Source of the DNA: Trogon surrucura
Lineage: Eukaryota; Chordata; Aves; Trogoniformes; Trogonidae
Direction of reading: 5' to 3'
Length of the DNA stretch: 64,000 nt
NCBI GenBank assembly: GCA_020746105.1
Contig: CM036618.1
Span: 115,141,308 to 115,205,307, forward strand
The translations under genes were made by a program, and so were the position numbers. A model generated the notes under the pieces. The model was not told the DNA's origin and made no database searches. It was given only the letters and a program-made list of their open reading frames with translations. Shown here piece by piece: positions 14,201 to 29,200 of the stretch; positions within the stretch are counted from its first letter, which is position 1; the number at the start of each line of letters is the position of its first letter.

Positions 14201-17200
14201 TCAGCATAAGCCAACAACAACCTGTATTACATGGTTTCATAATCAGTAAACAGAGAGCATTACATATGTGTACATATATATTTACAGAACACCTACTGAT
14301 TTATGGGTGTGCTGAAAGGATTGTACATTACTGCATTATCAGTAGCACAGAACAGATTAGTCGAATAACAACATCACTGAATAATGCACTTAAACAACAG
14401 TCAATCCTTTAAGAAAACCCAGTTCTCTAGGATATAAAGTTAAGGAAGGGGTCTACATTATTGGAGGAACGCAGTGCATCACAGCTGAAGCTGTATTTTC
14501 TAATCAGATTCGTGCTGTATTACAAAGAAAATCTAAACTTCCAAGATTTCTTTGTGGTAAGCAACAATTGATTTCTCACAATTTAGAAAGGTCCTGGTGA
14601 AAAGACGGGGCAAGACATTTATCAGGTTACAACAGTTCTCAGGAAATTTAAGTACAACTGCTTAAAATGGCAACTGCAGCCCAGTGCAGCTGGATGATTT
14701 TTCCCTGAAAAACAGGAACTATTTGCATTAGAAAACGCAACAGTGGGAGATAAAAACACTTTTGCTCTTTCTGGTCAGGATTTTGAGGACAGGTTCCAAG
14801 TCAGGCATTTACTTTGTCGATAAAGCCTGAAGAGAAAACAGTGCTGGATGCCTTCAAATGTATAGAAAAAAGGTTACTTTTGTCAAGTTTTGCTCTTCTG
14901 CTCCCTTTTCAGGGTGACAGCTCTGGTTCTTGACTCTAGTCAAGTCATATCAAATATTTCGAGCATTTAAACCATACGCAGTACTCATCTTTCAGAAAAA
15001 GCAAGTTTATAATTCCTTTGAAACTACACATAGTAAAGGACCATACTCTTCAAATGAAGAATTCTGGGAGAACACAGTTTGATAAATACATCCTTCTCAT
15101 GATTGTGTAGTCCTTGCCTCACTTGTCTGTCTCCTTGCCTCATGCTTGTTTCTTCCTCAAACAAAGTCCCTCAGTTGTGCCAGTACAAATACTTGTGCAA
15201 ACAGGCACATGAGAACTGATCTGTGTTAAAAACAGTTTGGAAAAGAAAGATTCTTTATAACCTAGCTTAAGTTTGGGGTTTGTTGGTTTTTGGTCTCGTT
15301 TTTGAACAAGGTCCCTGAGTCACTGCTTATGCTGGTAATACCACCAAAAGACATGCTCCAACCTACAGTTTGAACTGTCTGGCTAAAAGGAAGTAGAATA
15401 CTAAAATTCAGGTGGTTTTTTTGGTTCAATCTAATGCAATACGGGTTCATAGCAACAGGCACTTGTTAGGAAGTTTACGTAAGTGGAGAAATACTACACG
15501 GAAGTCTGTAATTTGTTATCATAAATAACTAAAAACAGTTCCTTAAAAAAATATTATTAGCAAAATCAGCATGCCTGTCCTCAGAATGAAATTCCTTTGG
15601 GCTAAGAATTTGTTTGCTGCAGTCAGATCCCTACAGTTTGGGTCACATTAAGTTCAAAAGCCAAACAACGTTGCTGCAAGAGTCAGTTGAAGCACAAATA
15701 TGAAAACACTCTTTCTCTGTCAAACAAAAAAAGTCCTGGATTACTTTATGGACAAAATCGCTCTAGATGCCTGCTCTGTCAAGTACATTTCAGTGTTCAC
15801 CCAACAATTTATATTCCTGTTTTCTAGATAAATGGACAAGAGCCACAGGAAATGAAAAATCATGCTATAAACAATATAGCATTATATATACACATGCGTA
15901 TATATTTATTTATAAACCACAAGTCTTATTATTTTCCTCTTATGTTTAGTAGAGTGCTGTATAAAAAAGTAGAGACAGGCTGTCAGAGTAACAAAAAAGA
16001 AAACAAAACAAGAGTACAGAGAGTTCCTAGGATAGGTACAGCTTGCTTTTTCTCAAGTTTTTCATTTCCCACTGTTTTTTCTAGTTTCATAGAACGGCTG
16101 GAAGGGACCTTAGACATCATTTAGTTTGAGGAACATTTAGTTCATACAGCCATATCTATCTGCAGACCAATTACACAACGGAAGTAGATACACGATGCTA
16201 CAAGCCCCCAAACGCTGCAATGATCAAGAGATATGAGGGTCAAATTAATCCATCCAATTTCTCAAATACAAACTTTTAGATTTTTTTCTTGCCCTTTTCT
16301 TCAAAAAAACACCTTTCTTAACTCAGGAATTTGAGAAAAAAAAAACCTGAACACTGATACAAACAGTAATAATCTACAAGCTGCAACCAATACTGTAGCT
16401 CCCTTATTAACTTTTTACAAGAACTTTATTTTGAAAATTCAAGCCCTAAGTTTTTAGTTGTACAACAATTTTACAAACCCAACGTCCCTGCAGAATTACT
16501 TTGAAAGCGCATATCACTTGAGATGGCCAAAGCCTTGGTATTCATATAGCCTTTGATAAATAGATTATCTATCTTGGACACATTATCTTCTCTAACTTCA
16601 CATTGCACACATTATTGTACATAAGTTACTGAACACTGCACTCAATAGTTACAGATTATTTTTTTTTTAAATAAACGCTTTACAGGAGTTAGGCTACACA
16701 GCAGTTTGTCTTTACAGATATATAGTCACAGTTTCTACTGACATGAGTTAAGCTCTGGTAATTTATACAGCTGAGTACTTAAGAGACAGTATGCCTGTAC
16801 CCATTATAAGTTTCCCTATTTTAATACTGAAATATAACTGAGGGGACCTATCTGATATTGCACTGCTCAGTTCCAGCTATCCTTAGAAGAGCATTAAATT
16901 TCCCTACTACTAAACAATATTTACACTGTTAAGATTGAATGCAACTCACATACAGCAAGTAATAAAAAGATTACAACGTCAATGATTTCAACAAAAGAGG
17001 TTCTTAATTTTGGAGGTTCTCAATTTTTCACTTGCAATTTTAAGGGAAATATGACCATCACAAATACAAACTTGAAGAGAATGGGTACAGTCAATTATGT
17101 TATTCATCCCATACAAATCTGAAGTACTGAAAGTGTCCTCCTTTAAAAACTTGTGGTGGTGGTGCATGCAGTATGCAGACAAGGTGAATTGCAAGTCTGA

Positions 17201-20200
17201 GTTTTTTCAGAGGGTTTTTTGTCTGTTTGTTTGATTTTTTTTTTTGCTGATGCCGATGTGGTGCATGATGAAGTGTAGAGTCAGCCTGCTGAAGTCCTCT
17301 ATCCTTCTTAATGCCTCGTCCAACATAGGGGAAAAGAGTCCTTTCGAAGGAGAAGCAGTGTGCAAGTTTGTAGTTTGTAAAGGAATAGTCTGTACCAGAT
17401 TTCCTCTCCTCCAAAGAGAGAGAGCTGCTTGGAGAAATGCAAGTCCTTGAGAACTGCGAAGGTGCTTGCAGGTGTGGGCTCCTTGTTGAACTAAGTGGCT
17501 CAAGCACACGGCAGTAGGGGGCACTAGGGTTCAGGGTTAACTTCCTGGCTTGGGAACAGCCTTCAGCAGCACTGGTTTGCTTTGAAACGACTACTGCAAT
17601 ACAGCCTGACCACGTGTGAAGGATTGGTTGTCATTAGTACAGTAAAACAGGTAAAGCAGTAACATAGGAAAACCTACCTCGTCGGCCCAAATACGGTTTA
17701 GTGTAGTCCCAACTATCGTTGTCATTTCTAATGACATTAAGTCGAGTTGGCTGTTCAAATAAAGTAAAAGCGAACAAGGTTAAGTCTTGAGTATATATCT
17801 TTTTTCTAGTACAATTAAAAAAGAAAGTCCAAGCATTACCCTTGCATATTCAATTTTCAGCGTGCAGCATCCTGCATAGATATCTGCTCCATTGAGCGCA
17901 GCTTTTGCCTTCTGGGCACAAAACACTGACTCAAACATACACATCATGTTAAGGATTCTTTTTTCACCAGATGTCTCATTCATGTCCCTTCCTTCTGATA
18001 CCGCCTTATTTTTGTTGCCTGCAGGTATTTTACTACTGTACACCTTAAAAGAACTCTATACAGTCTTTAATATGAAATTACCAAGAAGTATATATGGGTT
18101 GAACATCTGGTTTTGACATGTAAGCAGCACATGAAGACACCATCCACAAACTAGTAAATTTTTCAGTGTGGATTACAGACATGACAAGCTTTTGTTATGC
18201 TCTGAATCTATGCAATTTGGAAGGGGATATCCTGGCGGATTTATTGATTTTCATCAGCGAACACAGAAAGTTACCAGCAAACCTAGAGAATATTTGAAGG
18301 GAAAATTCAAGCTGCACCATCTGTGAAGAGATCAGAGCTCAGGGGCGAGACAATGTATCCCTTCTCACAGCTAGCACTAGCCAGCAACTTATGAGTAGGG
18401 AGAACATGGACTCAGTAGGTAGGTTACAGTAAAAGGAACTATTAAAGAGTATATCCTTTTTAGCTTGCTAGCAAAGTAAAACCACAGAACTAAGAGAGAC
18501 ACTTTTAAAGAACAAATAATCATCTTGCATCAAAAAATACAGCAAGCAGATTGCTTTAAATCCACTGCTCAAGGTAGATACATGTAACAGGTTCCAACAT
18601 GTAGGTTACTCATACCCTCTACATATTCTAAGATTAGTTCTAAGACCAGCAGAAAAATTTACCTAGGCACACAGTAAGCCATTATCTCGTACATACTCAG
18701 TAACATACGGTGTCTGAAGACCTGAACCTGGCAGCAGACCAGATATTTTGCAGCCTCCTTCCATGTAATTCATTGAAATTCTGGAAGTAGTCTGTATCAA
18801 TAGCACATTGTGTTCTACCATATTCCTGCAGCCCACCTTCTTCCAAGGTGATGAAGGTTCACTGTGGCATTTAAGAATGAGAAAAGTTAAGCTTTGCAGA
18901 CCTCTAAGAAATTGTTTGACACTGGCTAGAACTGTGGGAGCACATCTGCAAAAGTAATGGGTACTGCAATTAGCACTGAAATTGTAAAAAGGAAATTTTT
19001 GAACTTTTCAGACAAGGCTTCTCAGAAGGCTTGCTTTCCTTCCCCTCCCCCTAAACTGTTTACCTATGAGTTTTCTTTCAATTGTGGGTTGGTTTTGGTT
19101 TTGATAAAAGGAATGTTGTAGAATTTAATTCAAAGGACGGAACCGTGGCACTTTCAGAGTACGTGCAGGATCCTCCCCACAACTTCCCTAATCTTTCACA
19201 AGATGCAGAATAAGCCCCAACTGTAACAAGTCATCTGATCGAAATGACACCGCTCACCACAAACCTGACACACTATCACAAGTAAGGCAAACTACTGTCT
19301 GTGTTAGGACACACAGTGTAAGTTTTCTACATAGATAAACAGCAATTAGTTTGCTTTTATGGAAGTTAGGGTAGTTCTTTTTTTCCTGGCAAATCGTCAG
19401 TGCAGCCACCAGTTAAGTCATATGTTACAGAAGCGACCCACTTATAAAGCCTGCCACATCAGTAGCATTTGAAACCACAAAGGTGTTTCTGAGATTTTGG
19501 TTCAATTTTGTTGAGGTAACTGCTCAGAATGGGAGGTAATCATCTCTAGGAAAAGGGCTATCAGTTTTATAAATTAAAGGCATAATCATATCAGACTTTG
19601 GACTTTGCAAACCACAGTAACACATTAACAACCTGAAGCATACATCCCACCTACAACTTCACGCTACAAACACAGCAAACAGCAGGATAACAGAATTTTC
19701 TCGACACATAATAAACAGGACAAGGAGGCCTAAGTTGTCTTGTGCTTTAGTAAAGCCAGAGTAGTAAGACAAGGAGTACATATTAGAACTACTTTAGAAG
19801 TCTGAAGAAGTCATACAGCACTCTGCAATCCCTTACCCATTTCTTGAATAACACAGGCAGAAGTCATGAAAATTTTGTGTATAATACACTGTCAAACCTA
19901 TGACATATTTCTTGTCTACAGTTAGCAGCCTTAGGGCCACATATAAACATGGTTATCAAAACCATTGACAAGAGTATATTTTCCTATAAATACTAAATAT
20001 GTAAGTGCTATTTTGTCTCATGGACACAGAAAAAAAAATTTGGTCTCAGAATCGTATAGTATTTTTCAACATTCTTTTGTGAAATCCCATCTGCAGTCAA
20101 GAGTCTACAAAAAAAAATAATTAAAATATCACAGTCACAAAGGATATTCAACCATAGCTTGTATTCCATTTCGCTTGAATATAACAATGCGTTGAACTTT

Positions 20201-23200
20201 TCCAACAGGGTTGCACACAGTATACAAGACATCCTAAGGAAGAAGAAAATATTTTAGTCAGATGTGAAATTTCAAACAATTTAGATCCACAGAATATTTT
20301 CTCACACTGGCATTGAAATGCCAAAAAAGCTAAGAAAAGGCTTGTCAACATTTCATTTATATTTTCCCTATGCAAATTATACATTCATGATTAGCATTTT
20401 TATGGACTAATATAGTACAGGCAGTCAAATCTGAAAATCAGGAAATAACTTCTAACAGAAGTACTCATGCAAACATTAGTTTAAAGTATCTTTATCTGTG
20501 TTAAAACCCAGTAACTGCATCCATATCTCAAGCTGCGCTTGCTTGTAAGCGTGTACTGCAGTAGTTTTACCAAAGAGAGACAAAGTGACACCGTAGTTAC
20601 AGCACATTTCATTTCGTAAGATTCTAGAAGCCAACGTTTTCTTAATTGTTCATGTTCAGAAACTTCATGTTCATCATTATCAGAAAAGTCACCGGCAGTA
20701 GTCCATGATGTAAGCTTAGGGAGCTCATCAAAAGAATTTCAATCGTGTTCACCTGAATCAAAGACTCTGCAAGGGGTTGCAATGGTTCTCCACTTAAGGC
20801 AGAGAAAACTTCTGACAGGAAACACTGGATTAATGCAAACTCATTGTTAATACTCTACTTTCACCAGTCTTTGTCCATATTACAAGGAACCAATAAAATT
20901 CAAGACCCTCTTCAGTGCTGCAGGGGAACCAAACCATAGGGAGAAAAGCTCACATCGTAAGCCTGGCCCGATGTGCTGCGTTTCAAAGAACACTCAATTT
21001 ACATAGAACAATCCAGACATCATGGTACCAGAAACCAGTCTCCAGCATGAATCTGGCCAAGATTCAGGAACCGTGATTTCTTGAAACAATTCACCTCTTA
21101 GACTATGTTCAAATAGCTGAAAGCACATAAGCTTTACCAGACAGCAAGTTTATACAGCTAAATCTAGCAGACACAGGCACTGACATTTTAGGAAAACTCT
21201 CCACTACAACATATTTCTCCCCTCCTTTCTTTATATCTAAGCCAAATACTTCCAAAATACTCACTCCAAGATCTTAGTGTACATGCTCAGGTTTATCTGG
21301 CAGACAAGAAGGAAAAAGGCAGTAGCCATAGCGTTTATTATTATGTTCTACAGAACATCAGAGCAATTAGGAGGCAAAGGGGTAGAGGGCATGCTGGATT
21401 TCTTAAAAGAAAGAACAAATGCAACGCACATACACTCCTATGTTATATAAAGTGCCATAAGCTTTAATATATGTGTATATTACCACTTAAAAAAAAAACG
21501 ACGACAAAAAAACAAACCCTAAAAAAACCCCAAACACACAACAAATTAAAAACATTGGCCTTGCTCCAGACACCCCAGTGAGTATTTTTTGCACAGCTAA
21601 ATGAAGCAAGCAGGGGAGTCTGTCAATCTTAAGATTTTCAGAAGATAAACATTTTTGGAAAGGCTTCAAGCAGCCTAAACCCCTACAAAATAAGATTTAT
21701 GAGACCATTTCTAGGTGTATTTTCTATGCACATTCAATAGCACAAAAAGCTGCTCCCCCATCTCCTCTCATTTAGGAGCAGAGAGTCCTAAAATCTTTCC
21801 AGCTTCAGGTGACGTTAATTTTCAGGCATATGACTTTCACAATTTGTCTCTCAAAAGATCTATGCACAGACACTTAATTAAAAAAAAAAAAATTGTCTTT
21901 CGAAATGCTGTCAGTATCATTAGGCAGCAGGCACACACAAAACTTGATTTTTTTTTCATTTTTTGTTTTAATTCAGCTGGTTTAGATTACCAAATCAATC
22001 AAGTCGTTCACAAAACACAGTAACATGGCGTATTTTAAATAAAAAGTTGACACTAGCATTACATTCATACTAGAGCATCTTAAAACAGTAGGTATAGAAA
22101 CCTAATCTCAGAGGAAGTTGATAGTTAAGTTTCAAAATTTACCTGTTCTTACAGACAAATCCCAGACCATAGCTAATACAACTGAGAAACAGAACTTCAA
22201 ATACCCATATATGGCACCTTAGGGAAAACTTTTTCAAAACGCCAACCTTCCATCACAAAGGGGTAGAGAGCAATTAAACTCCATTAACTTGCCCTTCACT
22301 GCCACAGCCCTCCGAAAATTCTGCTCGGAAAGAAGCAGGTCAGGATTGTAACTGAGGAAATACACTGTAGCAAAATTTTAGAATGATTTAGCTCTTCCAC
22401 AAGATGTCCCTGAGCAGACCAATTTCCCGGCAAAAACTGTATGTTGTTTTGAAAGGAAAACTTAAGAACTATGGAAGAGTTTATTGCAATTATTCAGACT
22501 TGCCTCTTAAAACTGGTTGCGACATTTCATCTAACAGCAGTTCAAATTTAAGAGGAGAAAAGTACTGAAGTGCAAGAGGTGGTTTTGTACTTCAGAGTTA
22601 GGTGTCAGAGGTTTTTTTTGTTTGCATTTTGTCCTGTGAGTTTTGTTTGGTAAGAGGTTTGGGATGGGATGTTTTCAAGAAGGACCTACTGTGCTAGACG
22701 TTTCATCCTCAGAATTTCTATGAAACTCTCCTAGCCCAGAACGATGCTTCCACTACCAGTTTCCTCGAGCATATGAGGAGCTATTTATGCAAGCCAAATT
22801 TAAAATGCATGAATGAAACACCGTTTCCAAAAATTGTATATAGTCACACGCAAAGAACACTTTAACTTCCTGGATTTGTTCACACAACTCAAAGCAGGTA
22901 TATTTTTAAACACTGGTGAAGAAGCAAGTTGTACCTTGCCATGCTTTTCTATAAAGAAAACTGACAGGAGAAAGAAAATTCATTTGACTGAAAAATAAAT
23001 CAACAGGCAAAATCTGTCAATATTCAGGTCACACACGTCAAAAAGCATGACACAAAACTGACTGCTTCAAGTAATTTCATGAATACTAGGTTTCAATCAA
23101 TTTGCTAACGTAATATACAACACATTAAACAAAACTTAGTACTCGCATTAAGTTATGGTTCCACACAACCCAAACACTTTGATTAATCCATACTAGCCTA

Positions 23201-26200
23201 CATATCTCCCTAAGAACAAGTAACTTCCGCTTGTATCACACTATTACAAATCTGCTTAAAGCAGACTTATAAATTTTTTTCCTGAAATATATCTGTGTAA
23301 TTCAACACGTAGTATAAAATCTATGAAAAATATAAGCATTCAATGCATGAAAAAACCCACATGTTCTTAAATACTATGAAAAAATATCTGTATCATTAAA
23401 AAAACATGCATGTGTGACACAAACTGATGACAATAAATCAGGATACAGCCGTATATATGGTATGACTTGAAATCAATACTGTAAAGTAAAATGTATCAGA
23501 CCAAATAAAAGTGGGGAAGATTCTATTAAACTGGAGTTGGCCATCAACAGATGAAGATTTCAGCTTTCTGCAAAGGAAATACTTAAGAACGAAGGACTGC
23601 AATAAAATAATCCCTTCAACTCAAAAAAATACTTGGTATATAAATATACACCACTGGGAGCCTAAAAGCTAAATAACATTCCTGACGTTGTGGAAACACA
23701 CTTGGAAATATTTCAGAAGCATGTAGCAACTTAAACATTTCAAAATCCTGACCACTGAATTCTGCAAATGTCTTGTGAAATACTTTTGTACAAATGAGAC
23801 TGAATCATTTCAAAAATGATTCAGTTCTTTTTTCTGGAATGTGCACATTACCTATGTGAAGATGGTGTAAACTTTGGGTAGATTACTTCCTGACCGAAAT
23901 TAACAACTTCATAATACACAGTGGAAAAAAACTAAAAATAACAAAGGAAAAAGAAGACAAAGCATACCACTGTAATTGGGTAGAGAGGATTCTGAATTGA
24001 CAACAGAAGAACTTTATTTCCACCAGATGGGTCATCAGTGTTCCCTGGCCGAGTAATCCTCTTACTTGTCGAGTAGTTGAAAAAGGCTTGTTGCCCAGCA
24101 ATGTACACAGGTTCATCTGCTGCAAACGTCACACATTTCTTTGCACTTTCGACGTTTTCGAACTCCACCAGAGCCTGGCGCTTAAACGGCATCATCATGA
24201 CATAGCTAGTGTGAGAAATATTACATTAAGTTTTCCTCCATGATTACTCAAAACAAATCCAAAGTCCCAGAACCGTCACAGATTATATGGGGGTTTTTTC
24301 CGAAACAATTCCTAACAAGGACATAAAAGGAAGGCAGGTCTCCCTGCTTACAATTCCCAAATCTGGTCAACACATTTCTAAAGCATTTACACAAAACAAA
24401 GAGGTTCAGCTATAAGATAAGTAATAAGCAGTTGTTTTCCTGAAAAAAAAAAAAAAAGTTTAATGCATAAAAATATTCAATCAGTACAACTAACAGCTAA
24501 TCGTTTACTAACTTGCTAGAACTACAATATTAACAAAACCTTACTAAAGGCATTTATGAGGTAAATGCAAATTACGAAACACATTCAAAGCTGATACATT
24601 AAACATCTTTGCTGTTGCAAAGAAATTTAAAATCTTTTTTTTTGGACACAAAACTAGGTTAGAGGAAATAAATATAAATATTCTAGTTCACCAAATCCAG
24701 ACACAGGCAAACTCAAGAAGCTTTGTCAGATGATTAAGTTTTTGAAAAGTAAAGCTCTCAGGCTAAAACGTACCTATTTGTATTCCTGAACAAGCTCTTG
24801 CTTACTTAATTTCATTTAATTATTTTAAGATACTAGTACAAGTGTAACTCAATTACTTGAATATTAAGGCAGTGGAAAATACTATCGTACTATTTACAAA
24901 ACCCTATTTTATTTAAATACATGCATTTACTTGAAAAGAAATGCATGTTTCCAAAACGAAGCACTCAAAACTCACAGTAAGCTGGCTCTACCCACTCACC
25001 TTTACTATTCACAGATGAGGACTCAGGCTACATGACCTTTGAAGGAGCTTTCTCTGAACAAACATCTCATTCTGAAGGTCCTATCAGATCACAAGCACTC
25101 CTCCCATACGAAACCACAGAAAAAAGCATCATATGCTTGGTGGCCCATCCTTATTGTTGGTATATTCACTTAGAGCAAGACAACCATCCTTGTGCTGTTC
25201 TGCAATTCAGTTTAGCTACAGTTTGTATTAAAGCCAGGACTAGCTGTGCTACTAAAGTCTGAGAGCAGACGTTAGGGCATGCAGACAGCGTAACTCTGAC
25301 CAGACTTCTTGTGCCATGTACAGAAACACAGAATTATTACACAGAAGATCTTGATGCTTTCTATTAACCAAGCTCTGCATTTCCAATTGCTATCATTATG
25401 TATTCAAAGAGGTCCAAGAGACAATTTTAAGTAACGCTCCTAACTTGTTCAGAGAGACGACTTTGACATACCATATGGTTCCAAACTTTTCAAGAGCTTC
25501 CACAAGATCTGCTTCCACAACTGATTCACATAGTCCTCGGACATGGACGACAGGAGAAACAGAGACTTTGTGATGACTTCCCCCAGCATCCTAGCAATGA
25601 AATAACATTTTAAAATTCAACACAGAAAAAGGCATACTGTTGTCATTAACTAAAATTAAATACTTGGCAGATACTATGCCGGGTCCAGAAGCAACCATCT
25701 AAATGTATAATCCAAGCATATTTTAAATAATTTAACTTTTCTTTCCAAACAGATTGCCAAGTTCAGTTGCTGAAACCTACTTAAAATGACATGCTTTGCA
25801 GATTTCATTACTGTGTTTGCACAGGCAAGATTTTTCTAATATTAAAAAAGTGTCTATTTAACACTTGGTTGAATTGCAGGAGGTCTTCCACTCTACTCAT
25901 TAAAACCATTGGGAAAAAAAAAAAAAACCACCAAACCCCAAAAACATTTGGACATGCAACATTTGAACATGCACAATAGGTAAAATATTTCTGGCACTTT
26001 TACAGTTTGTTTATGCCAGTTTGAGACAAGCTAGGGGGATAAAAAAAGCAAGAACAAACGAGGGCCATCAGTAAAGTGAATAAAAATAGATGCACTGTGC
26101 CCCACAGTGCAAGAAAATGGCAGTTCCCTACTATACTTGAAATAGACCCAACCTCTCTTATGATAATAAACACTCTTCATACATGCTTTTAAAAACTCAC

Positions 26201-29200
26201 AATTTGTCTCTATCTGGACATGCTCTCTCTTTTCCTCCCAAGGTTGATTACCATTAACAGATGCAGCCGTCACACAATAGCACACAGAATTCTCACTAGG
26301 AAGATTTTTCAAAGCTACTGCTATGAATTCAGAGAGTCTCAGTTCTGTGTGACTGAAGAATTCATGTCGGAATCAGCTCATCTTTCCCTGCAAAGCCTGC
26401 GGTAGGGCTGACATTTACCTTACATGTCCTAAGACATGGTGGTAAAAAAACAATGAAACCATATAAGCAAAAAAAGAGAGCTAATCAAAGAAAGTTCAGG
26501 GATAATAAAGCACACTGTCATTACTAGCACCCAGATTTCATACATGTAACAGCAGTGTAAATTTGATCTACTTAAATTTAGCAACTACATCAATGTATTT
26601 GATCTAACAGATCAAGTCTTGCTGATTTTTCACTTTTTTTGTTATGAAGTAGCATAGCATCTTCTGGAACTAGAGAGATTCTCATCTGTATCACAAAGGA
26701 GCATTCAGCTCCAGTCATAAAGCCAACACAATGATTGCTACTACTGCTACAGACATTCCTCTCTTGCCTATCTGTTTGAACTACAGATTCAAGGGAAAAA
26801 AAGAGATTCCAGATAACTACAAATTGAGTCTTGTAAGTTTAATTTCTGCGTTCCATTCACAGCTTTCCCAAAACAATTCTCTATTTTTTCTTTATGTCAA
26901 GGACCCAGCCATTCTCTCTGAACCAAAAGCCAGCACTTAGTATTCATCAGATGTCAGAACAATCTGCTATGTAATTTTTTAAGCTTACCTTACATTTTAT
27001 TCATTTGCAGTATGAAAACATTGCAAGTGACAACACATTTCTCTGAATAAGAGCTGAGACAATTGTGGGAAAATACCACTAGTGATATTTACATAAGAAA
27101 GTATATATCTTGAATTAAGCAGCTGTATGAGTAGTAATCAATATAGTCATAAAAGGTTACTACTCAGAACTGCAAATACTTAAGCAATAGCAGAATGAAC
27201 AGAACTATACAGAGGGTTTTATTTTGAGCTTACATATTCTTTGCATACATACTTCTCAAAGGTGAAATAAGCATCTAAGGAAACCTTCAAAAAAACCCCA
27301 AGAATAATTACCAGTTTTTCCTGCAAAGTCTATTACTCTAAGGTGTTAAAATACCAGGTACCTTTGTTTACATAATAATCAGAAGGTTTTAAATCAATTA
27401 TTTGCTGCCCTGCATAGCTGTTACTACTTTAAGATACCAGTTAATGCTAGGGGAACACATCTTCTTTCGTTTTAAAATACTTCTGTCTAATCAGATGGCA
27501 AATATAAGCAATGATTTTCTCACTGAAGCAAAGACTCACTACAAAGACCTACCTTACTTAATTGGCACACCCATACATCAAGTCAAGCTTTTCAGAGAGT
27601 GGGTCATAATGGAACAGTATTTCTGCCTCCCTACCCTCCCACTTCAATCTTCTGTTATAGTTTTGGCTCATGTTTCTTTGTCATGCATATCCCTTTGTAT
27701 TTTCATTTATTAGCAGTCCATTTAAGCCTGCCTACCGAAGATACAAATTTTCCAATTAAAAACTCTCTGAAAGATCAAGCAGCTTGTACTTGCACCCTCA
27801 AATCATTATACAAGAGTATAGACATATGCCCGCACTGCCGCCAGCTGGAATTATTCTCAGAACCATCACCAAATACAAATTTTGCTTTCCTTCATAGTTG
27901 AAGCAACACTCGGTTTTCCAGGACAAATTTCCTTCTCCCACTACACCAGATAGAAAGCATCCTTTAGTAGGGTGTTATACAGCAGATTTAGCAAGAACCA
28001 GAAGTCGTAACTGCTGCTGTTGTAGTGACTTGAGCAATAGTATGAAGTACAAAAAAAAATATTTCAAAAACAAAACAAAAAGCACCCACAAAACAATCTC
28101 GGTCATTTGCCATGAAATTAAGGACTTATCTACATAGCGTTTTGGAAACTAATTCATACAGATAATACCACTGAAGTTATAAATGGCCAAACAAGAAGGT
28201 CTCTGCTTTACTGAAAATAGTTTCAAATCAGCAGCAGTAAACACCGAGCATAAGTCAGTCCTTAGCCAGGAAGCTGCAAACTAACACTCACAGAGCATAT
28301 TGGTGACTTTTTTGCACTCGAACATATGCCTGTGGCATGTGCATGAGCATGTGCCACAGGCATATGAGTGTAAAAAAATCTTCATGAAGGGCAGACATAC
28401 ATATTATCGTCAAACAAGTTTTGCAGCTACCAAGCTACAGTATCAAGCTAATCTAGAACGATCCTTGACTTCCTCTAAAATAAGTAGAAATAAAACCACT
28501 AGACCACATGAAAAATCAAACGTCTGTAAGCGTAAAGTGTTGCCACAGCTAAGGTCAGAATGTATACAACTTACCCAGCTGCTGTTATTAAAATTTCTTC
28601 ACAGAGATGAAAAATATAGGATTTTGACCAAGATCTCACAGCCCCTGTATCTTGAAAACCACACATGCTACAGTTGGCACACAGACAAAAGTTATATCAA
28701 AGCATCTGCTCACATACAAATTAACCATCATCAGTGTTTCTCTGCTTACAAAGGAGTCTTTCAGTAACTCCAACTCCCACGATAGCACAAAAGCCCCATG
28801 CAAAACTCCAACAGAAGACTTGCACTCTATCAAAGCCAAGAGGAACTGAGTAGCTGACATTATTGCTGCACCCATTAATATATATGGCTTAGGGGTTTTG
28901 AAACCCGTTAAAAATTTCTTGAAGAATCATTAGCTGGACAGAAAATGCAATTATTAAACAAATAATAGAAACAGACTTCCTTTCTAAGTGTTCAAGACCA
29001 GTAACAAGGACAGAAAAAGTTTCTCTCAAGAAAGAAGCCAGGAACGTAAAAGTGTTTAACATTGAAACCGAGCTTCTGTAAAGAGCTGAGCCACAAAGGG
29101 AAGTACTGACATAACCAAGCAGATGAAGCACAAGTTACTTCATATACATAACACTGCAAGAGAAGCAACTTCAAAAACAGCTGTAGCATTTTAACATACG

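Noticed and set aside
17100-17507. 135-codon minus-strand frame in HNRNPLL intron 6, considered as a coding exon
   Set aside because: The protein has no similarity to the hnRNP L family, exons 6 and 7 join in frame without it, and no clear acceptor-donor pair was found.
28300-28767. 155-codon plus-strand frame across the intron 1 hairpin
   Set aside because: It has no domain, it is antisense inside an intron, and its first part is the palindrome itself.
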